The translations under genes were made by a program, and so were the position numbers. Source: Planctomycetaceae bacterium (lineage in GTDB: Bacteria; Planctomycetota; Planctomycetia; Pirellulales; UBA1268). Taken from it: a stretch of 8,149 bases of DNA. Location of the stretch: the NCBI GenBank assembly GCA_002862165.1, contig PKCL01000352.1:1-8149 (forward strand), written 5' to 3'. This document shows, in pieces, positions 1 through 6,682 of this stretch. Position 1 is the stretch's first letter. Every line of letters begins with the position of its first letter. The notes below the pieces were generated by a model that was given only the letters and a program-made list of their open reading frames with translations, did no database searches and was not told where the DNA came from.

Positions 1-791
1 CGTATCGTTTAACCAACTTCGGAGTGTATCAAGACGCAATATGGACTGGTGAGCCTTGGCTTTATCACTCCCGCCTCTCGGTCGCTCTCAACTTGAAACT
101 TCTCGACCCACGCGATGCGGTTGCTGCCGCTGAAGAAGCCTATCGAAATGGATCTGCACCTCTAGCAGCCACCGAAGGGTTTATTCGTCAAATTCTTGGA
201 TGGCGTGAATATGTGCGTGGTATTTACTGGCGATTCATGCCGGAATACGCCCAACGAAATACCATGGGAGCCGATCAGCCATTGCCAAACTTTTATTGGA
301 CTGGTGATACAGACATGAATTGCTTGAAAGATGCACTTGGTCAGACACTCGAATACGGATACGCACACCATATACAACGACTTATGGTGACCGGACTTTT
401 CGCCATGCTGTATGGAGTAAAACCTCAAGACATTCATCAGTGGTATCTTGCAGTCTACGTCGATGCTGTTGAATGGGTCGAACTACCGAACACCATTGGC
501 ATGAGTCAATTTGCCGATGGCGGTGTCATGGCGTCCAAGCCCTATTGTGCAACAGGTGCTTACATCGACCGAATGAGTAATGCCTGCAAGACGTGTCGAT
601 ATAAACCAAAAGTAGCACATGGGCCTGAAGCCTGTCCCTTCACAACACTCTACTGGGATTTTCTTGCCAGGCATGAAAAACTTTTGAAGAAAAATCCGCG
701 AATGACAATGCAGCTACGGAATCTTGTAAGGAAAGATAAGAGTGAACTCAAGACAATACGGCGTCAGGCAGAAAACCTAAGAGGGTCCTGA
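1..791 (+). CDS. FeS-BCP/CryB-type (PhrB-like) photolyase, C-terminal part, 5' truncated by the window
   Basis: Light-driven DNA repair flavoprotein of the prokaryotic FeS photolyase family, whose characterised members (Agrobacterium PhrB) repair (6-4) photoproducts. The frame is open from position 3 and reads YRLTNFGVYQDAIWTGEPWL, a conserved family segment. The GTG at 24 is therefore internal and the true start lies upstream. Counting from that GTG as residue 1, cysteines C100, C188, C191 and C204 have spacing 88-3-13. This is the spacing I recall for the PhrB [4Fe-4S] ligands C350, C438, C441 and C454. The same offset of 250 puts W92, W140/Y141 and H115/H116 on PhrB W342, W390/Y391 and H365/H366 (electron transfer and lesion repair). 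The offset implies about 250 residues, including the antenna domain and part of the FAD domain, lie outside the window, while the C-terminus appears complete. It ends in TGA and is convergent with the next gene. A cryptochrome-like signalling role cannot be excluded from sequence alone. Confidence 0.93.
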   Translation, partial: YRLTNFGVYQDAIWTGEPWLYHSRLSVALNLKLLDPRDAVAAAEEAYRNGSAPLAATEGFIRQILGWREYVRGIYWRFMPEYAQRNTMGADQPLPNFYWTGDTDMNCLKDALGQTLEYGYAHHIQRLMVTGLFAMLYGVKPQDIHQWYLAVYVDAVEWVELPNTIGMSQFADGGVMASKPYCATGAYIDRMSNACKTCRYKPKVAHGPEACPFTTLYWDFLARHEKLLKKNPRMTMQLRNLVRKDKSELKTIRRQAENLRGS

Positions 792-836
792 ATCACCTCG
801 TAATGCTCTTGTGTTCGTCTCTGGTTCATCTTGAGT

Positions 837-1253
837 TTATTCATCAGGATCATCTGCATCTGTCACGTTCCAGCCAATTCGTTTATCCAAAACAAAAGCC
901 TGAACATGCTGACGAAGGTCACGTGTTCTCCCACGCGTGTATTTGAATGTCACCACGCCGTCATGCACTGTCTTTATTGAAAGTGCATCACGACTTGATC
1001 CTGACCACTGAAACACGAGCACTCCGTGTGTTTCAAATTGCATCTGCTGATCAATAGCTACAGCACTTTGTCGACCAAGAAGGTTTACAACATCCTCGAC
1101 AGATTCCAGAAAACGTGGCTTGAAAATATCACCGCGTATTTCACTATGTAGCGAAACTTTAAGTTGAAGAGGCCGAACCCTTTCATCACCAGTGAAAAGT
1201 GCCAAAGAGAATATGATCACAACAAATTCCATAATTACTTTTTGAATAGTCAT
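837..1253 (-). CDS. Small exported hypothetical protein
   Basis: 138 codons, function unknown. The N-terminus looks like a signal peptide or membrane anchor: K5, then a hydrophobic run at about residues 6-20 (IMEFVVIIFSLALF), then polar residues from about 22. The rest (about residues 25-130) looks like a compact alpha/beta domain with a WSGS motif (83-86), a basic stretch RGRTRDLRQHV (107-117) and an acidic tail (DADDPDE). I have a weak recollection of similar hypothetical proteins in planctomycetes carrying FxWSGS and GRTRDLR motifs, but could not check this. The start at 1253 has a plausible purine-rich ribosome site (AAGGTAAGG) shortly upstream; M8 is an alternative. It lies downstream of pilT on the same strand and may be co-transcribed, 260 bases apart. 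It converges on the photolyase gene with 45 bases between stops and no obvious hairpin terminator there. Confidence 0.7.
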   Translation of the reverse strand: MTIQKVIMEFVVIIFSLALFTGDERVRPLQLKVSLHSEIRGDIFKPRFLESVEDVVNLLGRQSAVAIDQQMQFETHGVLVFQWSGSSRDALSIKTVHDGVVTFKYTRGRTRDLRQHVQAFVLDKRIGWNVTDADDPDE

Positions 1254-1351
1254 ACACGCACACCTTACCTTTGCTTTTGTTTTTCAGTACTTGTTCCGGC
1301 ACATGAAGTCCTTAACATCGCATCGCGGCTACGATGTGTTGCCATGTCCTT

Positions 1352-1516
1352 TCAATCACAATGCGATAGTGGAATTTCATGCTCTTCTCGCAAAGATTCT
1401 GTAATCTTCAACTTCTGCTCCACTTGTTCTCAACGCTGCAGCAAACGATCTATTTCATTGAGTCGTTGACCGGGGGAATACATCTGGGTCACAAACTCAA
1501 CAAAACCTCACTTCAT
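1352..1516 (-). pseudogene. Possible decayed or recoded small ORF overlapping the pilT stop (two in-frame TGA)
   Basis: An ATG at 1516-1514 overlaps the pilT TGA (ATGA). Its frame runs 55 codons to a TGA at 1354-1352, but carries TGA at codon 3 (1510-1508) and codon 29 (1432-1430). Between and after these stops the translation looks protein-like: MYSPGQRLNEIDRLLQR, then after the stop EQVEQKLKITESLREEHEIP. It is rich in charged helix formers, with hydrophobic residues at roughly heptad spacing (L19, I22, L26, [29], L36). The codon-29 TGA falls at a position where a hydrophobic residue would be expected, and a single-base change would make it TGG (Trp). The large genes here contain TGG for Trp and no internal TGA, so a changed genetic code is unlikely. 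It may be a degraded gene, a sequencing artefact or chance. Apart from a possible 26-codon ORF at 1345-1265 (not convincing), I see nothing else between pilT and the exported-protein gene. Confidence 0.35.
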
Positions 1517-2607
1517 GACGACTGTGGGTTTTCCCGAATAAACGTTTGTGCACGTGCTGCATCCGGTGCGTGTGCCAGTAGCACATCAGCCGAGATTACT
1601 TCTTTTGCGTAAAGATCTATAAAAGATTGAGTCAGTGTTACCATGCCTTCTCTTCGCTGAGTTTGCATAATTGAATTCAACTGAAAACTCTTATGTTCTC
1701 GAATAAGATTTCGAGCGGCATTATTCAACCGTAGTATTTCAAAGGCAGCAGCACTACCTCCACCATCTTTAGGAACGAGAGACTGTGCGATGAAACTATT
1801 TGACACATTTGCTATCTGTGCGCGAACTTGATCCTGCTCGTCTTCAGGAAATGTCGAGATCACACGCTCAGGAACATCTTCAACGCTCGCCGAATGGACT
1901 GTTGCAAATACGAGATGGCCCGTTTCTGCAGCCTGCATGGCCGCTTGAATCGTCTCTGTATCTCTCATCTCACCAACGAGTATGACATCAGGGTCTTGCC
2001 TTAGTGCTGTGCGCAGACCGTCTGAGAAAGTCTCGAAGTGTGCACTTTTCTCACGGTGGGTAAAAACTGATTGGTCAGGAGTATGTATAAACTCAATTGG
2101 GTCTTCCAGTGTCAGGATATGCTTTTGTCGATGCTGATTGATATGACGAATCATTGCAGCAATAGTTGTCGACTTTCCACTTCCAGTCACTCCTGAAACA
2201 ATAACCATCCCTGTATTTTCGAGAGCAATTTTTTTAAAAATATCTGGCATACCAAATTCTTCAATCGTCGGAATCTTATCCGGAACAATACGACAAACGA
2301 CCTTGAAACCAGCAAAGCACTTTGCAAAACTAACTCGCAGTCGACATACCTGTGTTCCATTCGGACCTTTTACTTGATAGCCACGATCAACAGCACCGTG
2401 CTCCTCAAGTTGCCGAGATGAACGATCATCTAAAAGCAAACTCTTAAGGTCTTCGATCTGCTGGGATGATACTTTTGGCAAATTAATCTGTCGGATAGAA
2501 CCGTCGATTCGAAACTGTGGCTCATCCCCAGTCTGAAAGTGAATATCCGAAGCGCGATGCTGAATGGCTTGTTGTACAAATTGATCAAGATCGAAAAGTT
2601 TTGTCAT
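1513..2607 (-). CDS. pilT: Type IV pilus retraction ATPase PilT
   Basis: Hexameric cytoplasmic ATPase of the GspE/PilT secretion superfamily that powers pilus retraction and twitching motility. At 364 residues it is close to the usual 345-375. The N-terminal PAS-like domain contains the family segment ASDIHF near residue 19. It is followed by Walker A GVTGSGKST (139-147), the Asp box LEDPIEF (167-173), Walker B DVILVGEMRD (207-216) and the His box TGHLVFATVHS (229-239). The motif AARNLIRE (297-304) corresponds to AIRNLIRE, which separates PilT from the extension ATPase PilB. There is no zinc-binding tetracysteine as in PilB/GspE. TVHS replaces the common TLHT, a mild variation. The ATG at 2607 has GGAG 9 bases upstream. 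No other pilus gene is in the window, so partners must be encoded elsewhere. The stop overlaps the ATG of a broken small frame. Confidence 0.95.
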   Translation of the reverse strand: MTKLFDLDQFVQQAIQHRASDIHFQTGDEPQFRIDGSIRQINLPKVSSQQIEDLKSLLLDDRSSRQLEEHGAVDRGYQVKGPNGTQVCRLRVSFAKCFAGFKVVCRIVPDKIPTIEEFGMPDIFKKIALENTGMVIVSGVTGSGKSTTIAAMIRHINQHRQKHILTLEDPIEFIHTPDQSVFTHREKSAHFETFSDGLRTALRQDPDVILVGEMRDTETIQAAMQAAETGHLVFATVHSASVEDVPERVISTFPEDEQDQVRAQIANVSNSFIAQSLVPKDGGGSAAAFEILRLNNAARNLIREHKSFQLNSIMQTQRREGMVTLTQSFIDLYAKEVISADVLLAHAPDAARAQTFIRENPQSS

Positions 2608-2652
2608 GGCGTGAGCTCCGAAATCTGAGACAGCGATTGGGAAAGACCCTGC

Positions 2653-2690
2653 TTCATAAACACCTCATGAAAGCCCGATATGTTTATGAA
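2653..2690. repeat. Perfect 10-base inverted repeat in the pilT upstream region
   Basis: TTCATAAACA at 2653-2662 is matched by its exact reverse complement TGTTTATGAA at 2681-2690, with an 18-base spacer. It lies 46-83 bases upstream of the pilT start and about 160 bases before the divergent barrel gene. The arms are AT-rich, so a dyad operator for a dimeric regulator is more likely than a terminator, and no T-run follows on either strand. On the minus strand a weak promoter-like pair, TTGTCA (2717-2712) and GAAATT (2694-2689) with a 17-base spacer, would put the distal arm over the -10 and start-site region. This is inference; no regulator family is recognised. Confidence 0.5.
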
Positions 2691-2785
2691 TTTCACTAAA
2701 AGCAATGTATATGACAACTCGATAGCGCAGTGCTTCATTTGTGCAAATTCGTAAAAACAACGAGTTAAAAGTCTTTCTTCCGCAA

Positions 2786-2814
2786 TTGCACGACTCTCAC
2801 ACGGCCGCTAAAGT
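2786..2814 (+). promoter_or_regulatory. Weak candidate promoter for the outer-membrane barrel gene
   Basis: TTGCAC (2786-2791) and TAAAGT (2809-2814) are separated by exactly 17 bases. They match the sigma-70 consensus at 3 of 6 and 4 of 6 positions. Transcription would start near 2821, giving a leader of about 30 bases before the GTG start. Such matches occur by chance, so this is only a candidate. The whole 243-base divergent region 2608-2850 shows no gene. Confidence 0.2.
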
Positions 2815-2850
2815 CTCACGCGAACTTCATACACCATCTGTGGATATATC

Positions 2851-4020
2851 GTGCCCCCACATCATTTACGTCTGCAGGTATCGATCACGTGTTGCCTTGT
2901 GGCAAGTGCGCTATCGGCACAAGATGTTGTCTGGGTAGAACCTGTGCGTTCGCCCGGAGCAGAAACACGATTTTCTAGTCCTGCAGACCCGTGGACTCCG
3001 TATCGTAATCCAGACCAACGAATTGATCTCCTACCACCAGTTGATTTCAATATCGAACAGGACACGTTTGCCAGTGAGCCGATTGCTGACCTTGATCCAA
3101 TGAAGCCGGGATCTTCACGAGGGAAAAAACCGAGCTTTGGTCGTGCCGCACCAGTGACCATAGGTGGTTTTTGGGCGCCAAACACACCCGTTGTGAACCA
3201 ACCAGCAAATCTGCAAATGAATGCACAGTTTGCTCGATTGGCCGCGCCCCTTGGCATTCCCGAAGAGGGGAAACCACTCTGGCTGGCAATTGCTAAATTT
3301 GGTCGGCTTGAACTTGCAACAAACGCAGTCCTACCAAGTTCTGGTGAGGCCGTACCGAGTCAATTTTGGCTCGTAGAAACGGGCGTCACCCATATTCGTC
3401 CTCTTGCTTCTGGAAGTACCATTGGAGGTACGTTTCTTTTTGGTTCAGCGAGTGATAAACCTTTTCATGCTGGCCGTGACCTGACGCTTATGTCGATTCT
3501 CTTTGCGACAGTACCAGCCCGAAATCAGCGTGATGACTGGAGCTTTAGTCTCTTCTATTCACCAACATCACAGTTGCCTTACCCACTGCCCGGTATTGCT
3601 TATGTCTATAAGCCAGATGACACCTTTGAGGCAAAGATTGGTCTGCCTGCCGGACTGGAATGGCGACCAAACGATGATTGGGAGGTAACGTTTAGTTATT
3701 TCCCAATCGTGAATGTAAACGCCATGATACGAAGACGCCTTGCTGACAAACTCTGGCTATTCGGTGGTTACCGCACCGATACGCAGATCTATTTTCTAGC
3801 TGATCGAACTATTGAAAAAGAACGTTTCTATGTATTCGACCAACGTGCTGCTATCGGGCTTGATCGGCAAATTGGAGCTGGATTCAGCCTCGAATTTTTG
3901 GCCTCTTATCTTTTTGATCGTGAACTTTTCCAAGGGACAAGTTTCACTTCGGGCAGAACGGACGTCATCGAGTTCGACCCGGGGCTTGGTCTATCACTGC
4001 AGCTTCTGTGGAGAAGATAA
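2851..4020 (+). CDS. Outer-membrane beta-barrel protein, DUF6268-like
   Basis: 389 codons with a GTG start. No ATG, GTG or TTG codon lies between the upstream in-frame TAA (2809-2811) and 2851, so GTG is the best start, although no good ribosome site is visible. Residues 1-23 form a signal peptide (R7, hydrophobic VSITCCLVASALSA, likely cleavage after SALSA). Residues 25-110 are proline-rich and partly acidic, probably a periplasmic linker. From about residue 120 the sequence alternates hydrophobic and polar residues in many short amphipathic strands separated by turns, as in a beta-barrel. The segment PGIAYVYKPDD with a following LEWRPNDDWEVTFSYFP (about 247-285) resembles my recollection of DUF6268 outer-membrane proteins, common in Planctomycetota. 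It ends LQLLWRR rather than with a terminal aromatic residue. Ligand and function are unknown. It is divergent from pilT and convergent with the sulfatase gene. Confidence 0.75.
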   Translation: MPPHHLRLQVSITCCLVASALSAQDVVWVEPVRSPGAETRFSSPADPWTPYRNPDQRIDLLPPVDFNIEQDTFASEPIADLDPMKPGSSRGKKPSFGRAAPVTIGGFWAPNTPVVNQPANLQMNAQFARLAAPLGIPEEGKPLWLAIAKFGRLELATNAVLPSSGEAVPSQFWLVETGVTHIRPLASGSTIGGTFLFGSASDKPFHAGRDLTLMSILFATVPARNQRDDWSFSLFYSPTSQLPYPLPGIAYVYKPDDTFEAKIGLPAGLEWRPNDDWEVTFSYFPIVNVNAMIRRRLADKLWLFGGYRTDTQIYFLADRTIEKERFYVFDQRAAIGLDRQIGAGFSLEFLASYLFDRELFQGTSFTSGRTDVIEFDPGLGLSLQLLWRR

Positions 4021-4023
4021 CGA

Positions 4024-5583
4024 CTATTCATAATCCCACTTGGTAATCCAGGGATCTCTGAATTTCTGCTGCATTGCTTTGAGCTTTTCTTGGTAATTCA
4101 AAAGTGTTCCTGCATGAACTGGATCATTGGCAAGATTCTTTGTCTCTTCGGGGTCTTCCTTGATGTGATACAGCTCGAATCGGGGCCGGTAAATATACTC
4201 TTTGACCGTTTTCTTTCCGTAGGGAGCATCAAGGCTACGTTGATATTGAGACTGCCAGCTACTGGCAGCCCAAAGATCTGAGGCAAATGGATACGGTAGC
4301 GGATGTGCAATGTTCCAAATCAATTTCCACTCATGATCACTCACTGCCCGCATTGGATAATACATCTGAATCTCATGAAACGTATGTGACGCAAAATGTG
4401 CTTCGTGTATTTCAAAGTCAGGATCAGCAAGAATCGGCAACCATGACCGACCGTGATATGCGAGTAAACCATTCCGCGGTCCATGGTTTTCATTAGTCGC
4501 ATATGGCTTCTCCCGCCAATATTCTTCAGGTGGCATCCAGTGCTTGGGCCGCTGCTTTGAGTGATCAAGTTCGCCTGCAAAGTCGAGCATGGATGGTGTT
4601 ATATCCGTGTGGTTGATAATACTCTGACTCCGAACACCGCGAACCTTCACATATGGATCGTAGACAACAAAAGGAACCCGCAGACCTGGTTCATAGACTG
4701 TTGTTTTTCCACCTGAAAAGGCCATGCCGTGGTCACTGGTAAAAACGATAAGCGTTTTGTCAAAAACATTGGCTTTCTTCAGAAGCTCAACGAGTCGTGC
4801 GAGACCCTGATCGATTCGGGCACATGACTGGTAATACTGAGCAAGTTCACTCCGTGTTTCAGGCGTATCAGGCAAGAACGTCGGAACCTGAACATCTTCA
4901 GGTTCAAAAAAAACTTCCTTTACATCCTTGTGACTCCCCCGCTTTGGTTTGTTCCCAAAAAGATCTGGTTTTAGATCCAATGCAGAGTCTTTATCAATGC
5001 CACCACCACGATGAGGATCGCTGGTAGCAAAGTAGAGAAAAAATGGCTTTTCACTTTTCGAATTGATAACATCTGCACAAGCATTTGCCATTTGGACCGC
5101 ATTGCGAGGAGAGCCCTTTCGCTCTGACTCAAAGTGATACACCTCTTCAGGTGCCACATGATACTTTCCAATCCGAACAGTTCTGTACCCAACTCGTGTA
5201 AGTGCTCGTGGAAGTGACAGACTCACTACGTCATACCAGCTCGCAAATTTATGAAAGTCATGCTGATGCCCATACTGACCGTTGGTGTGATTATGTAATC
5301 CCGAAAGAATAACTGAGCGACTCGCGGAACAACTCGCTGTTGTTGCAAAGGCATTATCAAACACAACCCCATCATCTGCCAATGCATCAATAGCAGGAGT
5401 CACTGCAACTGAGTCACCGTAGCAGCCTAATGTTGGTGACTCATCATCTGTCACGAAAACAATAATATTTCGTTCAGCTGCATAGATCGATTGTGAGAAA
5501 AATGTTCCGTACAGAACACTGAAGAGAAATACCCACATGGCTGCATTTGTTTGAAAAATATTGTTTATCATGTTTTTTTTCAT
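4024..5583 (-). CDS. Exported sulfatase, N-sulfoglucosamine sulfohydrolase (heparan N-sulfatase)-like
   Basis: A formylglycine-dependent type I sulfatase of 519 residues that hydrolyses sulfate esters or sulfamates. Residues 1-36 form a signal peptide (KKNMINN n-region, hydrophobic 16-29, cleavage near YAAE), so it acts in the periplasm or outside. Metal ligands D46-D47 sit in FVTDDESPTLGCYG. C85 in CSASR (85-89) is the residue converted to formylglycine, with R89, then GKYH (139-142), DPH (189-191) and SDHG (283-286), and K293 in GGKTTVYEPG. The C-terminal half matches what I recall of human SGSH: YYQSCARIDQG, EWKLIWNIAHPLPYPF, RFELYHIKEDPEETKNLA and a DPW near the end. An SGSH-like assignment is therefore stronger than generic arylsulfatase, but the substrate in this organism is uncertain and could be a marine sulfated glycan. 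The ATG at 5583 has GGAG at a workable distance. The gene ends 3 bases from the convergent barrel gene and is divergent from cysD. Confidence 0.9.
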   Translation of the reverse strand: MKKNMINNIFQTNAAMWVFLFSVLYGTFFSQSIYAAERNIIVFVTDDESPTLGCYGDSVAVTPAIDALADDGVVFDNAFATTASCSASRSVILSGLHNHTNGQYGHQHDFHKFASWYDVVSLSLPRALTRVGYRTVRIGKYHVAPEEVYHFESERKGSPRNAVQMANACADVINSKSEKPFFLYFATSDPHRGGGIDKDSALDLKPDLFGNKPKRGSHKDVKEVFFEPEDVQVPTFLPDTPETRSELAQYYQSCARIDQGLARLVELLKKANVFDKTLIVFTSDHGMAFSGGKTTVYEPGLRVPFVVYDPYVKVRGVRSQSIINHTDITPSMLDFAGELDHSKQRPKHWMPPEEYWREKPYATNENHGPRNGLLAYHGRSWLPILADPDFEIHEAHFASHTFHEIQMYYPMRAVSDHEWKLIWNIAHPLPYPFASDLWAASSWQSQYQRSLDAPYGKKTVKEYIYRPRFELYHIKEDPEETKNLANDPVHAGTLLNYQEKLKAMQQKFRDPWITKWDYE

Positions 5584-5767
5584 ACCGAGGGGCTCCGGAA
5601 GAACTTGTCGATCATCGTGCTAAATTACCTATGTTCGCGATCTCCAAAACCTACAGACGAAATTTTGCCGAATACACGAAAAATGTTGGGCTGAGGCGGA
5701 ATTGCTTCGCGGCCCTGATTTTGCCTACAGTACGTGAAAATCTCCACTTTCCCAACCGTGAGACCCG
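5584..5767. promoter_or_regulatory. Divergent sulfatase / cysD intergenic region
   Basis: 184 bases that must hold the promoters for both the sulfatase gene (leftward) and cysD (rightward). The best rightward candidate is TTGCTT (5702-5707) with an 18-base spacer to TACAGT (5726-5731), a weak match placing the start site about 30 bases before cysD. I could not pick out a convincing leftward promoter, a riboswitch fold or a clear operator palindrome. The sulfatase ribosome site GGAG lies at its left end (rightward strand CTCC at 5593-5596), and a weak GTGAG lies just before cysD. Confidence 0.4.
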
Positions 5768-6679
5768 ATGACCGCCTACTCTCTCACCCACCTTCGACAG
5801 CTTGAAGCCGAAAGCATTCACATTATCCGTGAGGTAGCGGCCGAGTTCGACAACCCGGTCATGCTCTACTCCGTCGGTAAAGATTCTGCTGTTATGGTTC
5901 GATTAGCCGAGAAAGCTTTCTACCCTGCCAAGCCACCATTTCCGCTCATGCATGTCGACACCACCTGGAAGTTTCAGGAGATGTACGAATTGCGGGATAA
6001 TTACATTGCTAAGGAATTAGGTTTTAAACTCATTGTGCATGTCAATGAAGAAGGCCGGGCTCAAGGAATTAATCCTTTTACCCATGGCAGCAAAGTGCAC
6101 ACTGACGTCATGAAGACTCAGGCCTTGAGGCAAGCACTTGATAAATATCGTTTTGATGCAGCCTTCGGTGGCGCTCGTCGCGATGAAGAAAAAAGTCGTG
6201 CCAAAGAACGAGTCTTTTCTTTTCGTGATGAATTTCATCGTTGGGACCCAAAGAACCAACGGCCTGAGTTATGGAATCTCTACAACACGAAGGTTAAGAA
6301 GAATGAAAGTATAAGAGTATTTCCACTCTCAAACTGGACTGAACTCGATGTCTGGCAGTACATCCATCTTGAGCAAATTCCAATTGTGCCACTGTACTTT
6401 GCAAAAGAACGACCGATTGTCTGGCGAGAAGGTGTCATGATCATGGTCGATGATGATCGAATGCAATTCGAACCCAATGAGAAACCCGAAATGCGAAATG
6501 TTCGATTCCGAACACTTGGTTGCTACCCGCTCTCTGGTGCCGTTGACTCAAAGGCAACGACAGTTCCTGAAATTATTCAAGAAATGCTCCTGACCACATT
6601 CTCAGAACGACAAGGCAGGCTCATCGACTCCGATGAAGCAGGCTCAATGGAGAAGAAGAAGAAAGAGGGATACTTTTAG
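5768..6679 (+). CDS. cysD: Sulfate adenylyltransferase subunit 2 (CysD)
   Basis: Catalytic subunit of the CysDN ATP sulfurylase, which makes adenosine 5'-phosphosulfate (APS) and pyrophosphate from sulfate and ATP; GTP hydrolysis by CysN drives the reaction. It has 303 residues against 302 in E. coli. The PP-loop motif YSVGKDSAVM is at 34-43. The conserved FGGARRDEEKSRAKER block, followed by RDEFHRWDPKNQRPELWN, is in the middle. Near the C-terminus are RTLGCYPLSGA and the characteristic end GSMEKKKKEGYF. The ATG at 5768 gives the standard CysD N-terminus (LTHLRQLEAESIHIIREV), preceded by a weak GTGAG. It is followed after 3 bases by cysNC, forming an operon. It is divergent from the sulfatase gene, with 184 bases between the starts. 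Confidence 0.97.
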   Translation: MTAYSLTHLRQLEAESIHIIREVAAEFDNPVMLYSVGKDSAVMVRLAEKAFYPAKPPFPLMHVDTTWKFQEMYELRDNYIAKELGFKLIVHVNEEGRAQGINPFTHGSKVHTDVMKTQALRQALDKYRFDAAFGGARRDEEKSRAKERVFSFRDEFHRWDPKNQRPELWNLYNTKVKKNESIRVFPLSNWTELDVWQYIHLEQIPIVPLYFAKERPIVWREGVMIMVDDDRMQFEPNEKPEMRNVRFRTLGCYPLSGAVDSKATTVPEIIQEMLLTTFSERQGRLIDSDEAGSMEKKKKEGYF

Positions 6680-6682
6680 TCT

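Noticed and set aside
24..791. GTG at 24 as the start of a short photolyase-like protein.
   Set aside because: The frame is open to the window edge and upstream residues (RLTNFG) continue the conserved family alignment, so the gene is simply cut by the window.
1265..1345. A 26-codon minus-strand ORF between the TGA-interrupted frame and the exported-protein gene.
   Set aside because: Its AAGGA lies only 1-2 bases from the ATG, too close for a normal ribosome site, and the peptide shows no recognisable feature.
1164..1469. A 101-codon forward ORF opposite the exported-protein gene and the pilT downstream region.
   Set aside because: Cys/Ser-rich, low-quality translation antisense to a better-supported gene and to the helical frame; no family resemblance.
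1352..1516. Genome-wide reading of TGA as tryptophan, suggested by the TGA-interrupted frame.
   Set aside because: The photolyase and pilT end in TGA at the expected family lengths, Trp codons in all large genes are TGG, and none has an internal TGA.
2716..2766. Inverted pair AACTCG (2716-2721) and CGAGTT (2761-2766).
   Set aside because: Only six bases per arm with a 39-base gap, which is expected by chance.
2741..2938. A 65-codon forward ORF in the divergent region, overlapping the barrel-gene start in another frame.
   Set aside because: GTG start without a ribosome site, no recognisable features, and it overlaps the signal-peptide region of the supported gene.
5631..5771. A 46-codon forward ORF in the sulfatase/cysD intergenic region whose TGA overlaps the cysD ATG (ATGA), possibly a leader peptide.
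   Set aside because: No ribosome site precedes its ATG, its composition is not gene-like, and it would occupy the promoter region. Conservation of the frame in relatives would be needed to revive it.
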